Positions 1-15,019 of a stretch of 64,000 nucleotides of DNA are shown one piece after another. The DNA comes from Opisthorchis felineus (taxonomy: Eukaryota > Platyhelminthes > Trematoda > Opisthorchiida > Opisthorchiidae), in the NCBI GenBank assembly GCA_004794785.1, contig SJOL01007017.1:98599-162598 (forward strand), given 5' to 3'. Below the pieces are notes generated by a model. The model made no database searches and was not told the DNA's origin. It saw nothing but the letters and a program-made list of their open reading frames with translations. Position numbers and translations under genes: made by a program. Numbering within the stretch: position 1 is the first letter of the stretch; each line of letters opens with the position of its first letter.

Positions 1-4187
<4,187 letters not shown>

Positions 4188-4390
4188 GGGGCGAGATGGC
4201 TCAGTGGTTAGAGAGCAAATGTACTGACCGGAAGGTTCGTGGTTCGAACCCGACCTCTGCCTCTCGACTTCCCCTGTCTAGGCTTGGGCAATCTGGCAGT
4301 ATGCCAGTCCTCGTGCTTCCTTTGGGTGGCATGTCAGCTAGGCACCGAAAGGGTGTTACAGCTGAATGATTATCTTTAATTTTATCTTAT
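4188..4390 (+). repeat. tRNA-derived SINE, copy A
   Basis: A short interspersed element with an internal RNA polymerase III promoter. The box A-like part is TGGCTCAGTGGTTAG (about 4198-4212) and box B is GGTTCGAACCC (4241-4251). The body 'TGTCTAGGCTTGGGCAA' and the 3' part with 'AGGCACCGAAAGGGTGTTA' are shared with copies B, C and D. The end is A/T-rich. It lies in katanin intron 2, antisense to the gene. It is not a tRNA gene, because the acceptor stem and anticodon arm are not maintained. Confidence 0.85.
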
Positions 4391-6459
4391 TAACCCCAGT
4401 AAAACAACCACCGCGCAACGGAAAAAGGTCCGTTCAGTTCACCTACCCAGTGATCAAGTAACCAAATGAACTCTAGTCACGGTCGGAGAGCAACTTGCCA
4501 CTTGATCTCTGCGTCACGTTGTGTGGATTGATGCTTAAATGAGACAGTTTGTGTACAGGTCGAACACCTATAAGGGAACTATGCCCACTTGGGCATTTAC
4601 CCTATAACTTTCGCAACCAAACAAACGCGCTTCAAGTACCTAAATTTCAGTAGCGACGTTCACGTCATATGGACAGACGTGGTAAAGCACCAAGACACCA
4701 TAGTATTAACTACGCCTGCCATGATACATTAGCTTTGAAACTTGTCAAAAAAGGACAACCTTTTTAGTGCCCTTTTAGGCAAGTGGTATCCCTGATATAT
4801 TGCTGACGAATTCTCAGAGAGGCGACCAGAGAAACGAATCTGCACATGTGACGACGCTGGTACTTCATCGCAATTGGACCCACTTAGTGAAAGCGTGTAG
4901 TAGCGCCTTTAGTTCGAATAATATTCCATCTCCATCTCCACCATAATCTGTCTGCGATACTGCTTATATGGAAACAGTGAGTTGTCGTGAACTGAGATAG
5001 TATACAATGGAACAGTGGAGATGGCAAACAATCGCCGAGATTTATAGTCACCCTGTGATGAACAGGCAACGGTCACCAGTGGGCTCAATGAGACAAAGAA
5101 AGTAATGAAGATGCAATGTCCCAACACTAGTCGGAGTACATACCGCGGATGTTGCTCTCTGCCGGGTAGCTGGCCACACGGTCATTCGACAAAAATCTGC
5201 CTCTCGACTGCAACGGAAGTATACTGGGAGCAGTTTGCTGCTCGGCTTTTGAGATGTGTCAGTGCACGTTTATGGAATCCTTCCCATTTAACCCGGGTGC
5301 AATATAACCAAAAATTAAGCGTAGTGATGTCGAACCTAATAGTAAATGGCAAGGCTAATTAACAATGGCATAGCGGAACATGAACATCCGAAGCACATGG
5401 CCGGAGATGAGCATGCCATAGTTACTGCGGTTAGGTAAGTTAAGGCGAACAATCAGTTTCTGCTACCTGACAACCTCGCGACCTCATACAGGACTACAGT
5501 TTCGTTTGGAAAGCAATCGGTAGACTTGGTGCTGCACAACAGGCTTCACACGCCAAGCATCTGATTGCAAGGTTGGCCGAGTTCTGCAGCAAACCAAGAA
5601 CCGATCAGCAGGATCTCTCACCAATAGCAAGCTAAATCAGTATGAGGCGTCGACCAAGACTTGTCAGTATGAATGGAGACTATGAATAACTTCATGAGTG
5701 GTGTTCCGTGGGCTGGGTTTGGAGCCTGCATCTTATTGTTCACGGCACTTCTATCCCGACCTAAAACTGCTACTTTGACGTGGTGGTCGGGGTTGAGTGC
5801 TGCATTGCTCCCGCGGGCTACACTGGGTGGAACTTCGTTCCACAAGATGCAACCAGGACAGTAAGGCCAAACGGGAGCGGTCAGATCAAGAGCAGCGAGA
5901 CCTCGTAATACGAGTAGTGTTGAGACGATGCGGTCCAGGGGCAAGGTCGATAAGAGTGTGAAGGCAGTAAGGTGTTTCCCACAGGCGACCAGCATGTCTA
6001 TATTCATGGAAGCAGCGATAGTGCCTTCCCTGAGGAAGGACGGGTTAGAAAAGGTCGGCCCTAAAAACCGCACACTCCGATCACCCAACGGTTGACTGTG
6101 ACGGCCGGCAGATTATTCAGTACAGTCGAAGTGCTTCTAAAACCAAAGAGTCTGAGGCTGCTCAGAAGGCACCTGCTGCGCGCAGCCGAATCACGAGTGA
6201 GACAGTAATGCCTTACTCCATGCGCCCTCGGTTTATACCAGACCCCTGAAGCCTAGCAAGTCATAATATTGAGTCACTGGCCGCCGGCAAGTTCACCAAA
6301 GAAAACACTACCGCCCGCGTTCTCCTGGATGACTTTTGAGTCAGAGGCTAGGGACAGGGTCCCCGAACAAAACCCTACATCCTCCCACTGCCTTGTAAGT
6401 CCGATTTTCAACTCAAAGGCTCAAAGTCGGGTACCTCAACCAACTTCCTTCCTCGAGCT
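4391..6459. other. katanin intron 2, segment between SINE A and B
   Basis: There is no recognised element in 4391-5380. The part from about 5640 to 6240 is visibly GC-richer than its surroundings and carries a 156-codon open frame on the minus strand, listed separately. Nothing else can be supported. Confidence 0.4.
5618..6088 (-). other. unassigned GC-rich open frame (156 codons)
   Basis: An uninterrupted minus-strand frame of 156 codons in a GC-rich patch inside katanin intron 2. It has no domain I recognise, no clear signal peptide and no convincing splice sites. The opposite strand is also open over part of its length, as expected from GC-rich sequence. It may be a fragment of an unnamed repeat or chance. 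It has the same orientation as katanin, but nothing links it to that transcript. Confidence 0.2.
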
Positions 6460-6656
6460 GGGGGCGAGATAGCTCAAGTGGTTAGAGCGCGAATTTACTG
6501 ACCGGAAGGTTCGTGGTTCGCACCCGACCTCTGCCTCTCGACTTCCCCTGTCTAGGCTTGGGCAACCTGGCAGTATCCCAGCCCTCGTGCTCACTTCGGG
6601 TGGCATGGCAGCTAGGCACCGAAAGGGTGTTAAAGCTGACTGATTATTTTTTTTAT
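6460..6656 (+). repeat. tRNA-derived SINE, copy B
   Basis: Closely similar to copy A over its whole length. The head is GGGGCGAGATAGCTCAAGTG, box B is GGTTCGCACCC, the shared body is TGTCTAGGCTTGGGCAACC, and the 3' block is AGGCACCGAAAGGGTGTTAA followed by a T-rich tail (TTATTTTTTTTATT). It is in plus orientation, antisense to katanin. It and copy A are the best-preserved copies in the window, so the family was probably active most recently in this lineage (inference). Confidence 0.88.
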
Positions 6657-7129
6657 TGGGCAACCGGGAAAAACTATTTGCCTGAACAGTTCTTTGTCCA
6701 CCGATTTCCCTTACAAAACCCCTTCCCACTAAACAAACGAATGTTACTGGGTCATTAAACTGTCAGTTATCTGACCGATAGGCCTTATGCAGCCTGCTGC
6801 CTATCAACAGTAAAAAATTACACCTTGCTAAGTCCACAAGATCCGTTCTACACGGGAGCTTTTGACGTCCGCACACTATATCGAATTAGCAAACAGTCAA
6901 TCCTCCTCCCTTAAAATAGATGTATGCTGGCTCCGAGACACGCATACATGGTTATGCACATCACAACATCAATGACGAAATCAGCATCTTCACATTTCTC
7001 CCTCTGTGTGTCCGATGACTCGTGGAATATATGGCGTGGGAGCTGCACTCAGCCCTGGAGCTGGACGCGCTTTGCTGGACTGGATTCCAGTGAACAGTCT
7101 TTGCGTACAGCTTAATCAAGCTCAGTGCT

Positions 7130-7500
7130 TCTCGACATAGAAAACGGTGGCTGTTTGTAGTGTTGGCTTATGACCCAACGGACTGCAGTTTTGATGCTGA
7201 GGATACTTTCTATCGAGAGTTATCGGGCTCATTCGTCGAGCAAGAAGCGCTGACATTGTGATCCTTGTAGGCGATATGAATGGCCAAGTCGGCCGTCTCA
7301 GCTCCTTGGAATCACATTTGGGCGGTCGATTCGAAGTCGATGCTCGTCGCACGGACAATGGAAAGCGACGCCTCCAGTTGTGTGTTGACCATGAACTGTT
7401 TCTGGCCAGTACGAACTTTCAGTATAAACGTTCACGTCGCGTAACCTGGCGGCAACAGCTGCAAATCAACCGCGGACCCAACTGGATCACGTGATCATCA
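7130..7500 (+). pseudogene. endonuclease domain remnant of non-LTR copy 1
   Basis: The frame around 7258 reads VILVGDMNGQVGRLSSLE, then HLGGRFEVDARRTDNG and FLASTNFQ. This matches the exonuclease-endonuclease-phosphatase fold of non-LTR elements: GD.N...G carries the catalytic Asp/Asn, and the FLASTNF and later 'SDHA' parts are typical. Upstream, 7140-7250 encodes LAYDPTDCSFDAEDTFYREL in another frame. At least one frameshift separates the two, so no complete enzyme is encoded. In a live element this domain nicks target DNA to prime reverse transcription (family knowledge). Confidence 0.85.
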
Positions 7501-8423
7501 GCTACCACTGGAGAGCCACAATTCAAGACTCCCGTCCCTTCTGGGGCACGCAACTGGATTCCGATCACGCCTGACAGTGCGTTTCCCTTCAGGCCCTCAC
7601 AATTCAGTACAGGGCATTCCAATCCACTATCTTCGAAGAACTACCATAGTTCAACAGTATCGACCTGAGCTAGCTAAACAACTCTCCACAGTAAACCAAC
7701 ACTGTACTGCTAACCAGCACGTGGATGAAGCATGGCAACATGTGAAGGAGTTATGCTAGCGGAGGTCACGGCTGTCTCCGACTTCTCCGATTCGACCATA
7801 AGACCGGTGGATATTGTCGAGATCGCTAGTCCTGAAAATTCCAGGAAATTCATACCCTCATGCAACGAGTACGACGGCGCATGAAAATCCCTCAAACGCA
7901 AAATAGTGAAGAGTCTAAGGAAAGACCGAGTGCTCTTGTGCAGATGGAGAAGGCTTTTGCCACCGGAAACAACCGTGCTCTATATCAACTGATACGATCG
8001 ACTGGCCCTAGGAAAACAACGGTCAGTGAGACGATAAGTGAAAAAGGCGGCTCATTAATTCACTCGCAAAGACGCTGACTGGAAAGATGGAGCGAACACT
8101 TGGAAGAGCAGTTTAGCTGGCCTCCTGCAACACAGTCTGTGGAGACGGTGAATACGGGTCCATCAGAAGAGGATAAAAAAGTACGGAACATCGACAATGA
8201 AACGTGAGAAGGCACCGGAACCGGATAGTCTGTATCCAGCCCCTTGACAAAAAAGGCAGAGAATCCCCGCGAACCATCTGACAGACTTCACCAGTGCGAT
8301 ATGGAGTGAAGAGAAAGTGCCTGCAGAATGGGGCATGTCGACGGTTATTCCTATCCTCAAAAAAGGTATGCGGACGCTGTGTGAAAACCACCGTGGCACC
8401 AGGCCGGTAGCAGTGGATCGAAG

Positions 8424-9167
8424 GTGCTCTCTGGTCTTATCCTTCGAAGGTTGACTGTAGATAGGGAGAGACAGATCCGTGAAAACCAAGCTTGGTTTCG
8501 TCCTGCAAGAGGGTGCATTGATCATACTTTCACCCACCGACAGATTCTGAAACAGCGACACTGCTTCCAAAGACCAAGGATAGTTGTCTTCCTTGACTCG
8601 AAAGCTGTCTTTGACTCTGTGGACCCTCAGGGACTATGACAGTGTCTGTGGAGCAAAGGTGTTCCCCATAAATTGACCCTCCTTAAAGGGCTGTACGCCA
8701 ACTCCCGCGGACGTGTTAAGGTCTACGGGACGCCCTCGCCTGATTTCACCACATCAAGTGGTGTCGGGCAAAGCTGTCCTCTTCCACCTTTTCTCTTCAA
8801 CTTCATCATTGATACGATCATAGAAGACTCACTACCAGCCTTTAATGCATGTGGTTTAGAAGTGTTCCCGAGGCGTTTGCTCACAGATATAGAGTACGCA
8901 ACTGACATAGCTCTCCTTGGATTCGAGATAATGATAATGCAAGCAATACTAAATAAGCTAAATAATTCTGCCTCATGGGTTGACATGCGCTTCACACCTG
9001 CAAAGTTTAAAGTGTCACTGCAAGGCTGGATGGGCTCGAACCCTAGCCTAATGCTTGTGGATGGGCTGATTGAGGAAGTAGACAGGTTCGTCTACCTGGT
9101 CGGCTGTATCAGTCCCTGTAGTCTCGCGAAAGATGATATTTCCATCCGGCCAGAGCAGCTTTTGTGA
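8424..9167 (+). pseudogene. reverse transcriptase domain remnant of non-LTR copy 1
   Basis: Two frames together cover RT fingers and palm: ENQAWFRPARGCIDHTF, VVFLDSKAVFDSVDPQG, GRVKVYG, TSSGVGQSC, LPPFLFNFIID, and then LLTDIEYATDIALLG. The catalytic box of an active enzyme is YADD; here it reads YATD, so the first catalytic aspartate of the pair is lost. GVGQSCPLPPFLF replaces the usual GVRQGCPLSPFLF. There is a stop after DPQG..L. The copy is dead both by its active site and by its reading frame. Confidence 0.9.
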
Positions 9168-9895
9168 ACCTGCGTCATTTGTGGCGTAGGCGTGACATCA
9201 GCTTATCCGTCAAGGGTCGAGTTTACAATGCTGCGGTGCGATCCATATTGCTATAAGGGCCAGAAACCTGGCCGCTGCGCGCTGAGGACGTCAAAAGGCT
9301 TTCAGTGTTTGACCATCGATGTCTTCGGAGCATTGCCAGAGACTGGTGGGAACAACGGATCAGCAATGCTGAAATACTTCGAATGGTATTTGGAAGAAAT
9401 AACTCACCAACGATAGATGAACTGATCACAATAAATACGTTACGCTGGCTTCGCCACGTGCTCCGTGTGCCAGTCGACTGAATTCCTCGAAGGGTTCTTT
9501 TTGCAGAACCACGCGAAGGGTGGAAACGAGCGAACAATGACTTGGCAGCCAAGTGTGAAAGCCATTACGAGCCAACTCAGCTGCGCTGGTCATTGCCGTC
9601 TCCCTGGATGGGGGCCCCGAGACGGGCCAAATCAATGGTTAGAAACATTGTCAGACTTGGCCCAATCGCGCCCTGAATGGCGCTCGTGCATCCAAGCTAC
9701 TGCCTTCAACGCATGGTACCCTCCCAATCCACCAAATGAAAAGTCCACTGACAATCCTGTATTTACGCGTCAATTATATCGCCTACCGGGTTCAATCGGC
9801 CCCACCTCCCCAAATCGTCAGCGAACGAAACCGTGGCAGCTATAACCACTGTATGACAAGTACGCAGTTCTTACAGATGATGATGATGACGACAG

Positions 9896-10642
9896 CACTT
9901 TCATTGAAGATTCCCTGCTGGCCTGTGTGGGTGAATTATAGAGAAGTGTATAAGTTTTGATGGGGCCGGGACTTCTATTTTGGATCCAAATCATTCATGT
10001 TGATGATCCTTCCGAACTAACGAACGCACACAGCCATGTGTCAATTAGGGTTTGTCCGTGGGAAGTTTCTATCACAAATACGAACACAAAATAATAGAAC
10101 AGCATCACGCAAGGTAAAACGCGAATTTTCGGATAAAACTGGAGCTAAAAAAGTGACGACAGCTCCAATTTCGATACGACGTGTTTTGAAAGCGAACTGA
10201 ATGCACTTCTTTATTGCAAAATTTGGGTCTCTTTTAGTATGCTCAAAGAATCCGGACCATTAAAAAAAACCACGGCACCTAAGCGCTAAATCATTAACCT
10301 ACTGAATTCAGCTGGCTGTCTATAGGAAGAACTCTTGAGAAGGGTGAATTTACAAACACACAGCACCATTCCGAACTGAAACTTGGATATTTTTGAAAAC
10401 ATAAGTCAGATGTCCGGAAGAAGCTGGACATTAAAAAAAAATTAAGTGGATGGAATCAGAACTTCTATTCAGCACTAATTCACCAGTCTGACCTTGGAGA
10501 GTACGGTATAAAAGTATTGAGAATCTAATACTTATAAGGTTGCTGAAAACTGTGACCGTCTTTCTTGGAGCTCTTCAGATAGACGTAGTCCCCGAGGTCT
10601 TATCAAATTATGTCCTACTTGGACATCATACTGTACGCAACT
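9896..10642. other. katanin intron 2, segment between non-LTR copy and SINE C
   Basis: No gene is seen. About 10191-10260 resembles 35690-35765 and 3340-3375, and 10529-10550 resembles 2929-2950, which indicates an unnamed dispersed repeat family. Confidence 0.4.
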
Positions 10643-10830
10643 GAGCTCGAGATAGCTCAATAGTTGAGGCGCCAGCTTACGGACCGGAAGTTCCGTGTTT
10701 CAAATCCAATCTAGACTGCTCCGGTCTAGGCTTGGGCAAACCGGTAATATCCCAGCCCTCGTAAATCCTTCCGTTGGCATAGCAGCTAGGCATCGAAAGC
10801 GTGCTACATATGAACGATTTGGTTTGACGC
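10643..10830 (+). repeat. tRNA-derived SINE, copy C (diverged)
   Basis: A more diverged member of the same SINE family. The head is GAGCTCGAGATAGCTCAATA, box B has decayed to GTTTCAAATCC, the body is GGTCTAGGCTTGGGCAAAC, and the 3' part is AGCAGCTAGGCATCGAAAGC. Its greater divergence suggests an older insertion than copies A and B (inference). Confidence 0.8.
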
Positions 10831-11855
10831 ATTTGGGGGGATACATTTATCTGCAAAATCACGCTAGTGTTAACAAGGGATTCAACGGAATCTTTCACTT
10901 ATGGTATTTTTTAAGTTAATGTGCCGCACAAAAGCCGTGTCAGGTTTCAGTTAAAACGATATTCAAGATATCGAAGAACATAAGGCGGCCATTGTGCAGC
11001 ACGTTCAGTAGAAGAATGGCATAAACGAGTATTCCATTGGGTATCTCATTAACACCAATAATAAATGACCGCATTTCGCCTGTTGAGAACCCAGTTTATG
11101 AGAGCCAACAGAATTCGCCCTGTCGAGGAAAGTCATAGTGATAAAATGGAACTTAGTAGGACGAACACAACACCGGAAGCACTTGTTTTGGAATGACCAC
11201 AAAGCACACATAATTAAGGGATACAACAGTGAAATAACAAGGCTAATTATTCCCATAATTTCACACGAACCACAGAAATTGAGGCAATATGTTTAAAAAC
11301 CCTAATTAACATATGAAGACCAGATGCTTTTCATCGGGTCATGCACATGAGGACAAAATCACCTGACAAGATCGGACATGAAACGTTTGGCACATCTGAA
11401 GAGTGGTACTCTTGCTGAGCACTGAGGGCTTTTAACTGTCGGTTTTCTCTCCCTATGGAGATAACACTTGGGGAGGACAAGAAAACTGGTGCGGTTGAAG
11501 TTGTGCGTACGAAGTAATATTTATGGTAGGGGACATCCTTGTAAGTAAAAAACTGTCTAAGGGGAAATAAAATATCTATTTTAGTATTGTGAATCTAGGG
11601 GGCTTATCCAAGATTGTGAGAAAGTGAAAGATCCAACAGACTAAGGACGAAATCAAACGATAATCAAGTGACAACATGGGTATCTTACCGACTTCCCAGA
11701 TTTGGTAGCAAGAAGATGAAAATGCATCTTTATGTCAATAGCCTACGAGAAACGAATTGTAAAGCCTTAGCAGTACCAAGTAAAACGCCTTTTCATCAAA
11801 AAAGTACTGTTGTCAGATACTGCTGGGGACCGTTACTATCAACCATAAAACGTAC
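10831..11855. other. katanin intron 2, right part
   Basis: No coding segment or named repeat is seen between the SINE and the exon 2 donor. Short open frames here have no splice or family support. Confidence 0.5.
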
Positions 11856-12273
11856 CCGATCCTGGACCAGCTCCTTTTGAGCGCGGAACGGCAGCCCCTC
11901 TGACCTGAGAATCCTTTGGGTTCCGACGGACCGATGAATTAGAACCAGCGCCCATGGCGTTGCGATTATTTCCGCCCACAACCGAGGAGACTCCAACCTG
12001 TCCAGCTGGAGACCGATAGGCTGGTGGACCGAATGCTGGACTCCCGGATGGTGGGAATGCGCCCTGAATTGGACCCGCAGGACGACGGTCCAGAGGAGTT
12101 GGAGGTGGCCACACATCAGGATCACGGGTGGGTTCCTCGATCGGAGTTCGTAGGTTGGCTCTTGCGGAAAATGCTCCCGATACAAAGGAATTGTCCTCAA
12201 ATGTCTTAAAACTTGACAGGGTTTGAGTGACCTCTTTAACAATTTCGAGTTCATCCGATATTTCCTGACGTAC
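11856..12273 (-). CDS. KATNA1: katanin p60 subunit, exon 2 (end of MIT domain and linker)
   Basis: This 418-nt exon runs between an acceptor ('ggtatag', ending 12274) and a donor ('gtacgt', starting 11855). Phase 0 entry gives VRQEISDELEIVKEVTQTL, which completes the MIT three-helix bundle after WQL of exon 1. It then runs through ...SSFKTF and a long proline/glycine/serine-rich linker (PPTPLDRRPAGP, GPPAYRSPAG, NNRNAMGAGSN). The linker is low in structure, as in other katanin p60 proteins, and poorly conserved. The exon leaves one base, completed by exon 3. Residues are about 56-195. There are no stops or frameshifts. The open frame extends past the donor to a stop, but the splice choice is fixed by the phase with exon 3. 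Confidence 0.92.
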
Positions 12274-12824
12274 CTATACCAGTAACGTGACAAAAGTAAG
12301 AAATTATCTTCTGCACTGGTCAATTTCGTGATTGTGGAAAACATGTGAACACTAAATGTACAGAGTTAAATAGAACGGGGAATATCGCAATAACAGCGAC
12401 ACTGGTTTTACATTATGCACTTTAGTTCAAGCAACTAAAATGGAAACTTTCTCCCCCGAACATAGCAAAACATGACCGAAGGAGAAAATGGGAAGTATAG
12501 AGGAATAAGCCTATCAGTCTATGAAACAGAAATACGGGTAGTGAAACATTGAGTCGCCAAAATTGGAGTTAACGGACAAGGTACGGATAGCATAGGTGCA
12601 AAAAAGATAAGTAGCAACAGTGATGATGAGACCATTTCACACCACTTTGTATGAATGAAAAAAACTTTGAAAACCTTTAGAGAAAAAGCGCCAAACATCT
12701 ACCCTGATAAAGGCATTTCGAGGTGTTTCTACACACCTGTTCAGACGAACTAGACAGCAGTTACCCGCAAAACGCCGTTCACATCGATTGATAGTTACTG
12801 ACAACAAACAATGCCGTGACTCAC
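12274..12824 (-). other. katanin intron 1
   Basis: A 551-bp intron with donor 'gtgagt' (from 12824) and acceptor 'ggtatag' (ending 12274). No repeat or RNA gene is seen inside. Confidence 0.88.
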
Positions 12825-12989
12825 CAACTGCCATTGTTGCTTTCGTCCTGCCTCCTTGATTGAAGAGACTATTTTCTTCAGCTGCGCTAAGGCTCCCGTA
12901 TAATACGTCAAAGAACTATCGTAGCTTCCAAGAAGGGCCAATTCTCTCGCCTCTTTAATGTTCGAGAATACTTCAGAAACTGTAGCCAT
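12825..12989 (-). CDS. KATNA1: katanin p60 subunit, exon 1 (start codon, MIT domain)
   Basis: This first coding exon is 165 nt (55 codons) and ends at the donor 'gtgagt'. Translation starts MATVSEVFSNIKEARELALL, then GSYDSSLTYYTGALAQLKKI and ...KQQWQL. This is the N-terminal MIT (microtubule interacting and trafficking) domain that katanin p60 uses to contact microtubules and the p80 partner (family knowledge). The pattern ..A.E.ALLG.YD.....Y.G.L.Q....  matches the vertebrate p60 start. The ATG is chosen because it opens the MIT helix 1 at the expected place, with no upstream in-frame extension that looks coding. The following exon continues in phase 0. The protein N-terminus is therefore complete in the window. 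Confidence 0.93.
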
Positions 12990-13448
12990 AAGCTAAATTT
13001 GGGCAACTAAAGCCAAAAGAGGCTGAAATAAGAAGTATGCTATTAGTGAAATTGTCGGCAGTTGGATAGCGATATTTGACATTGGTGTTTCCACAAGTGA
13101 GGAAGATGGTGGGATGCAAATCACTTTACAGCAACTACCTCCAGGGGAAAGACGAATTAGTCACAAACTTATTCCGTATGGACGCTAATCAAAAGCGGTA
13201 ATCACAACTTCACCAATACTGACTCGGCGATGGACCTAACTGATGGACGACAGGCCCCGTAAACTGTACGGAGACCACGTTGTCCCATGCCAGATGGGAA
13301 CTAAGTCTTCAATCCCCTCTTCTGGACAGCAACATTGCCATTTCAATTGTCCGGCTACGAGCCGTGTATTCAGGGCATCTTGGTTCCAGCTGTTGTAGAT
13401 TTATCCACTGATAGTAAATGAAGACGGTCATGCACTAGATGCGATGGC
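12990..13448. other. region upstream of katanin
   Basis: Contains the 5' UTR and probably the promoter of katanin (inference from position). I see no clear TATA box at a fixed distance, and the transcription start cannot be set. No coding segment or repeat is recognised. Confidence 0.4.
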
Positions 13449-13466
13449 CTAACCCTAACCCTAACC
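13449..13466. repeat. interstitial telomere-like tract (CCTAAC)3
   Basis: Three consecutive units of CCTAAC, the complement of the TTAGGG-type telomere repeat used by flatworms. It is only 18 bp, about 460 bp upstream of the katanin start codon. It may be chance or a repair scar. Confidence 0.7.
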
Positions 13467-13579
13467 ACAGCAAAAACGACGGAATCGCTACTGTTTTCTT
13501 ATCAAAGGGAAAATAAAACAGTTACGCAATGAAGGCAATAGCTCTGATACCGGAGTGTCGTTGGCTGCATAGTAAAAAA

Positions 13580-13770
13580 TAAACAATCGTTTAGCTACAA
13601 CACCATTTTGGTGCTTAGCTACCATGCTACCCGAAGGAAGTACGACGTTTGAGATACTATCAGGTTGCCCAAGCCTAGACAGAAACAGTCGAGATGTCGG
13701 GCTTGGGTTCGACCACGAACCTTCCGACCAGTGAGTTCGCTCCTTGGCCACTGAGCTATCTCGAGCTCAG
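13580..13770 (-). repeat. tRNA-derived SINE, copy D
   Basis: On the minus strand it reads GAGCTCGAGATAGCTCAGTG at the head (box A TAGCTCAGTGG), box B GGTCGAACCC, TGTCTAGGCTTGGGCAACC in the body, and AGCTAAGCACCAAAATGGTG near the 3' end. It has the same architecture as copies A-C. It is the only copy in minus orientation and lies outside the katanin transcript. Confidence 0.85.
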
Positions 13771-13823
13771 TTAGTTGGTGTTTAGGCCAGAAGTCCTAGA
13801 AGTCCGAAACCTACAGCGATTGC

Positions 13824-14273
13824 GTGATGTCGATCAGCTGTCAAAAGTTTACCTGCGGAAGTCCAATACGTGGGAGCTTATGGCTTGCATTTTCCATAAA
13901 TATGATCCAAGGAGCACAAAATCGTCCGGGTATTCAAGGTATGCAGGTGAATGACCAGGTGCCCTGCCGTCGTTTCAGAAGGGTTACGATAAGTTTGTCG
14001 GGTTTGTCATCAAGGTCGAAAATGGAAGACGCAAATCACTTGGGTCGAATGGATCATCATGCTGCCGCCATGATATTTCACGTTTGGTCTGTCTCTGAAG
14101 TTAATATCAACATTCCACTCATATTTACATGGTCATTTCAGAACATATGTTGGTGGGTGCCAACCGAATTATTTTGGAACGCTGAGCCGGCGGCTCAGAA
14201 CGACGTTTCCATGAAAGGAACGCGGATCCATCCTTTCTGTGGATCACCTAGCAACGGACTTCTGGTCAGGTGA
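13824..14273 (+). other. unassigned open frame (149 codons)
   Basis: A long plus-strand open frame downstream of SINE D and divergent from katanin. It contains stretches such as MDHHAAAMIFHVWSVSEV and INIPLIFTWSF. There is no recognised domain and no clear acceptor or donor at its ends. It could be a fragment of an unnamed repeat or a chance frame. The minus strand is not open here. I do not assign a function. Confidence 0.25.
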
Positions 14274-14799
14274 CTGTATCGGTTGAAATCGGGTGTGGCT
14301 GTTATCTGATGTGAAAGCTTACGCCATTAGGGCTTCTGAGCAACCAGTCAGCCTCTAGGCTCCTGATTATACAGCATTTGAGGACCCTTCATGAGCCATC
14401 CTGGTCAATAGTTGTTGGTATGGTTTTTCAGGCCCAAATAAGAGCTGCTGATAGTGATGATGCTCAGTGTTCACTACGAAGTAAGGAAGAATGAAAAGGG
14501 AAGGGTTGATATCAGGGACTGTCAGTTATCACTGTTATTGTCTGCACATTCCTGACAGCTTGAGTCTACCCTTATCGCTGCTATTTCATTACCATAATCA
14601 TTTCCAGATGAAAAAATGCGTGCATATTGTACGGTGGTTATAGCTACTACAATTTCGTTCTTACTTGCTTAGATTATTTAACATCGCCTTCCCTTACGAC
14701 GTCGTTAGATCCACGATGGATTGTCATCTGCGCACTCGATTTCTGTCAAAGGATGCCCTAAGAGCATTTCGACGCCATAGGCGCTAGACACTGAGAGTC
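14274..14799. other. intergenic, nothing recognised
   Basis: No long frame, SINE or retroelement motif is seen. The right end runs into the 3' tail of the minus-strand non-LTR copy 2. Confidence 0.4.
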
Positions 14800-15019
14800 A
14801 CCATCATCATCATGGACAGCACGACATCAGTGTTCAACACTGATGCTTCGCTGCCGTACAACCATGATTTATCGGAAAGCCTTATTGTGAAGGAAAGAAT
14901 AAAGGTGAACGGGGGAGGGAGTTAATGCTAGCTTACTACAATCATTCCGAGGTGCGTACGCCTCCAGACACTCATTCAGGCAATCTGGATAGAAACTGAC
15001 AACAAGATTGTCACTGACA

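Larger units (their letters stand above)
6918..9895 (+). mobile_element. non-LTR retrotransposon (CR1/RTE-like), copy 1, inactivated
   Basis: A near full-span but heavily mutated non-LTR retrotransposon lying antisense in katanin intron 2. In order it holds an apurinic endonuclease region (about 6918-7500), a linker, reverse transcriptase (about 8400-9170) and a C-terminal region (about 9170-9700). The C-terminal region has NLRHLW.RRD, SVFDHRCLRSIA and LRWLRHVLR in changing frames. It ends near a short ATG-type run at 9877-9890, like the simple-repeat tails of such elements. Frameshifts and stops occur throughout. The same family recurs at 14.8-17.1, 46.5-48.3 and 54.6-55.7 kb. The exact clade (CR1 or RTE) is not resolved by eye. 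Confidence 0.88.

Noticed and set aside
4188..4390. tRNA gene
   Set aside because: Box A and box B are present, but there is no cloverleaf, and the sequence continues as a repeated SINE body.
8113..8570. Minus-strand frames of 92 and 135 codons
   Set aside because: They are the antisense shadow of the RT region of non-LTR copy 1.
12024..12344. Plus-strand and other minus frames overlapping katanin exon 2
   Set aside because: They are shadows of the proline- and glycine-rich katanin linker; exon 2 splice phase fixes the true frame.
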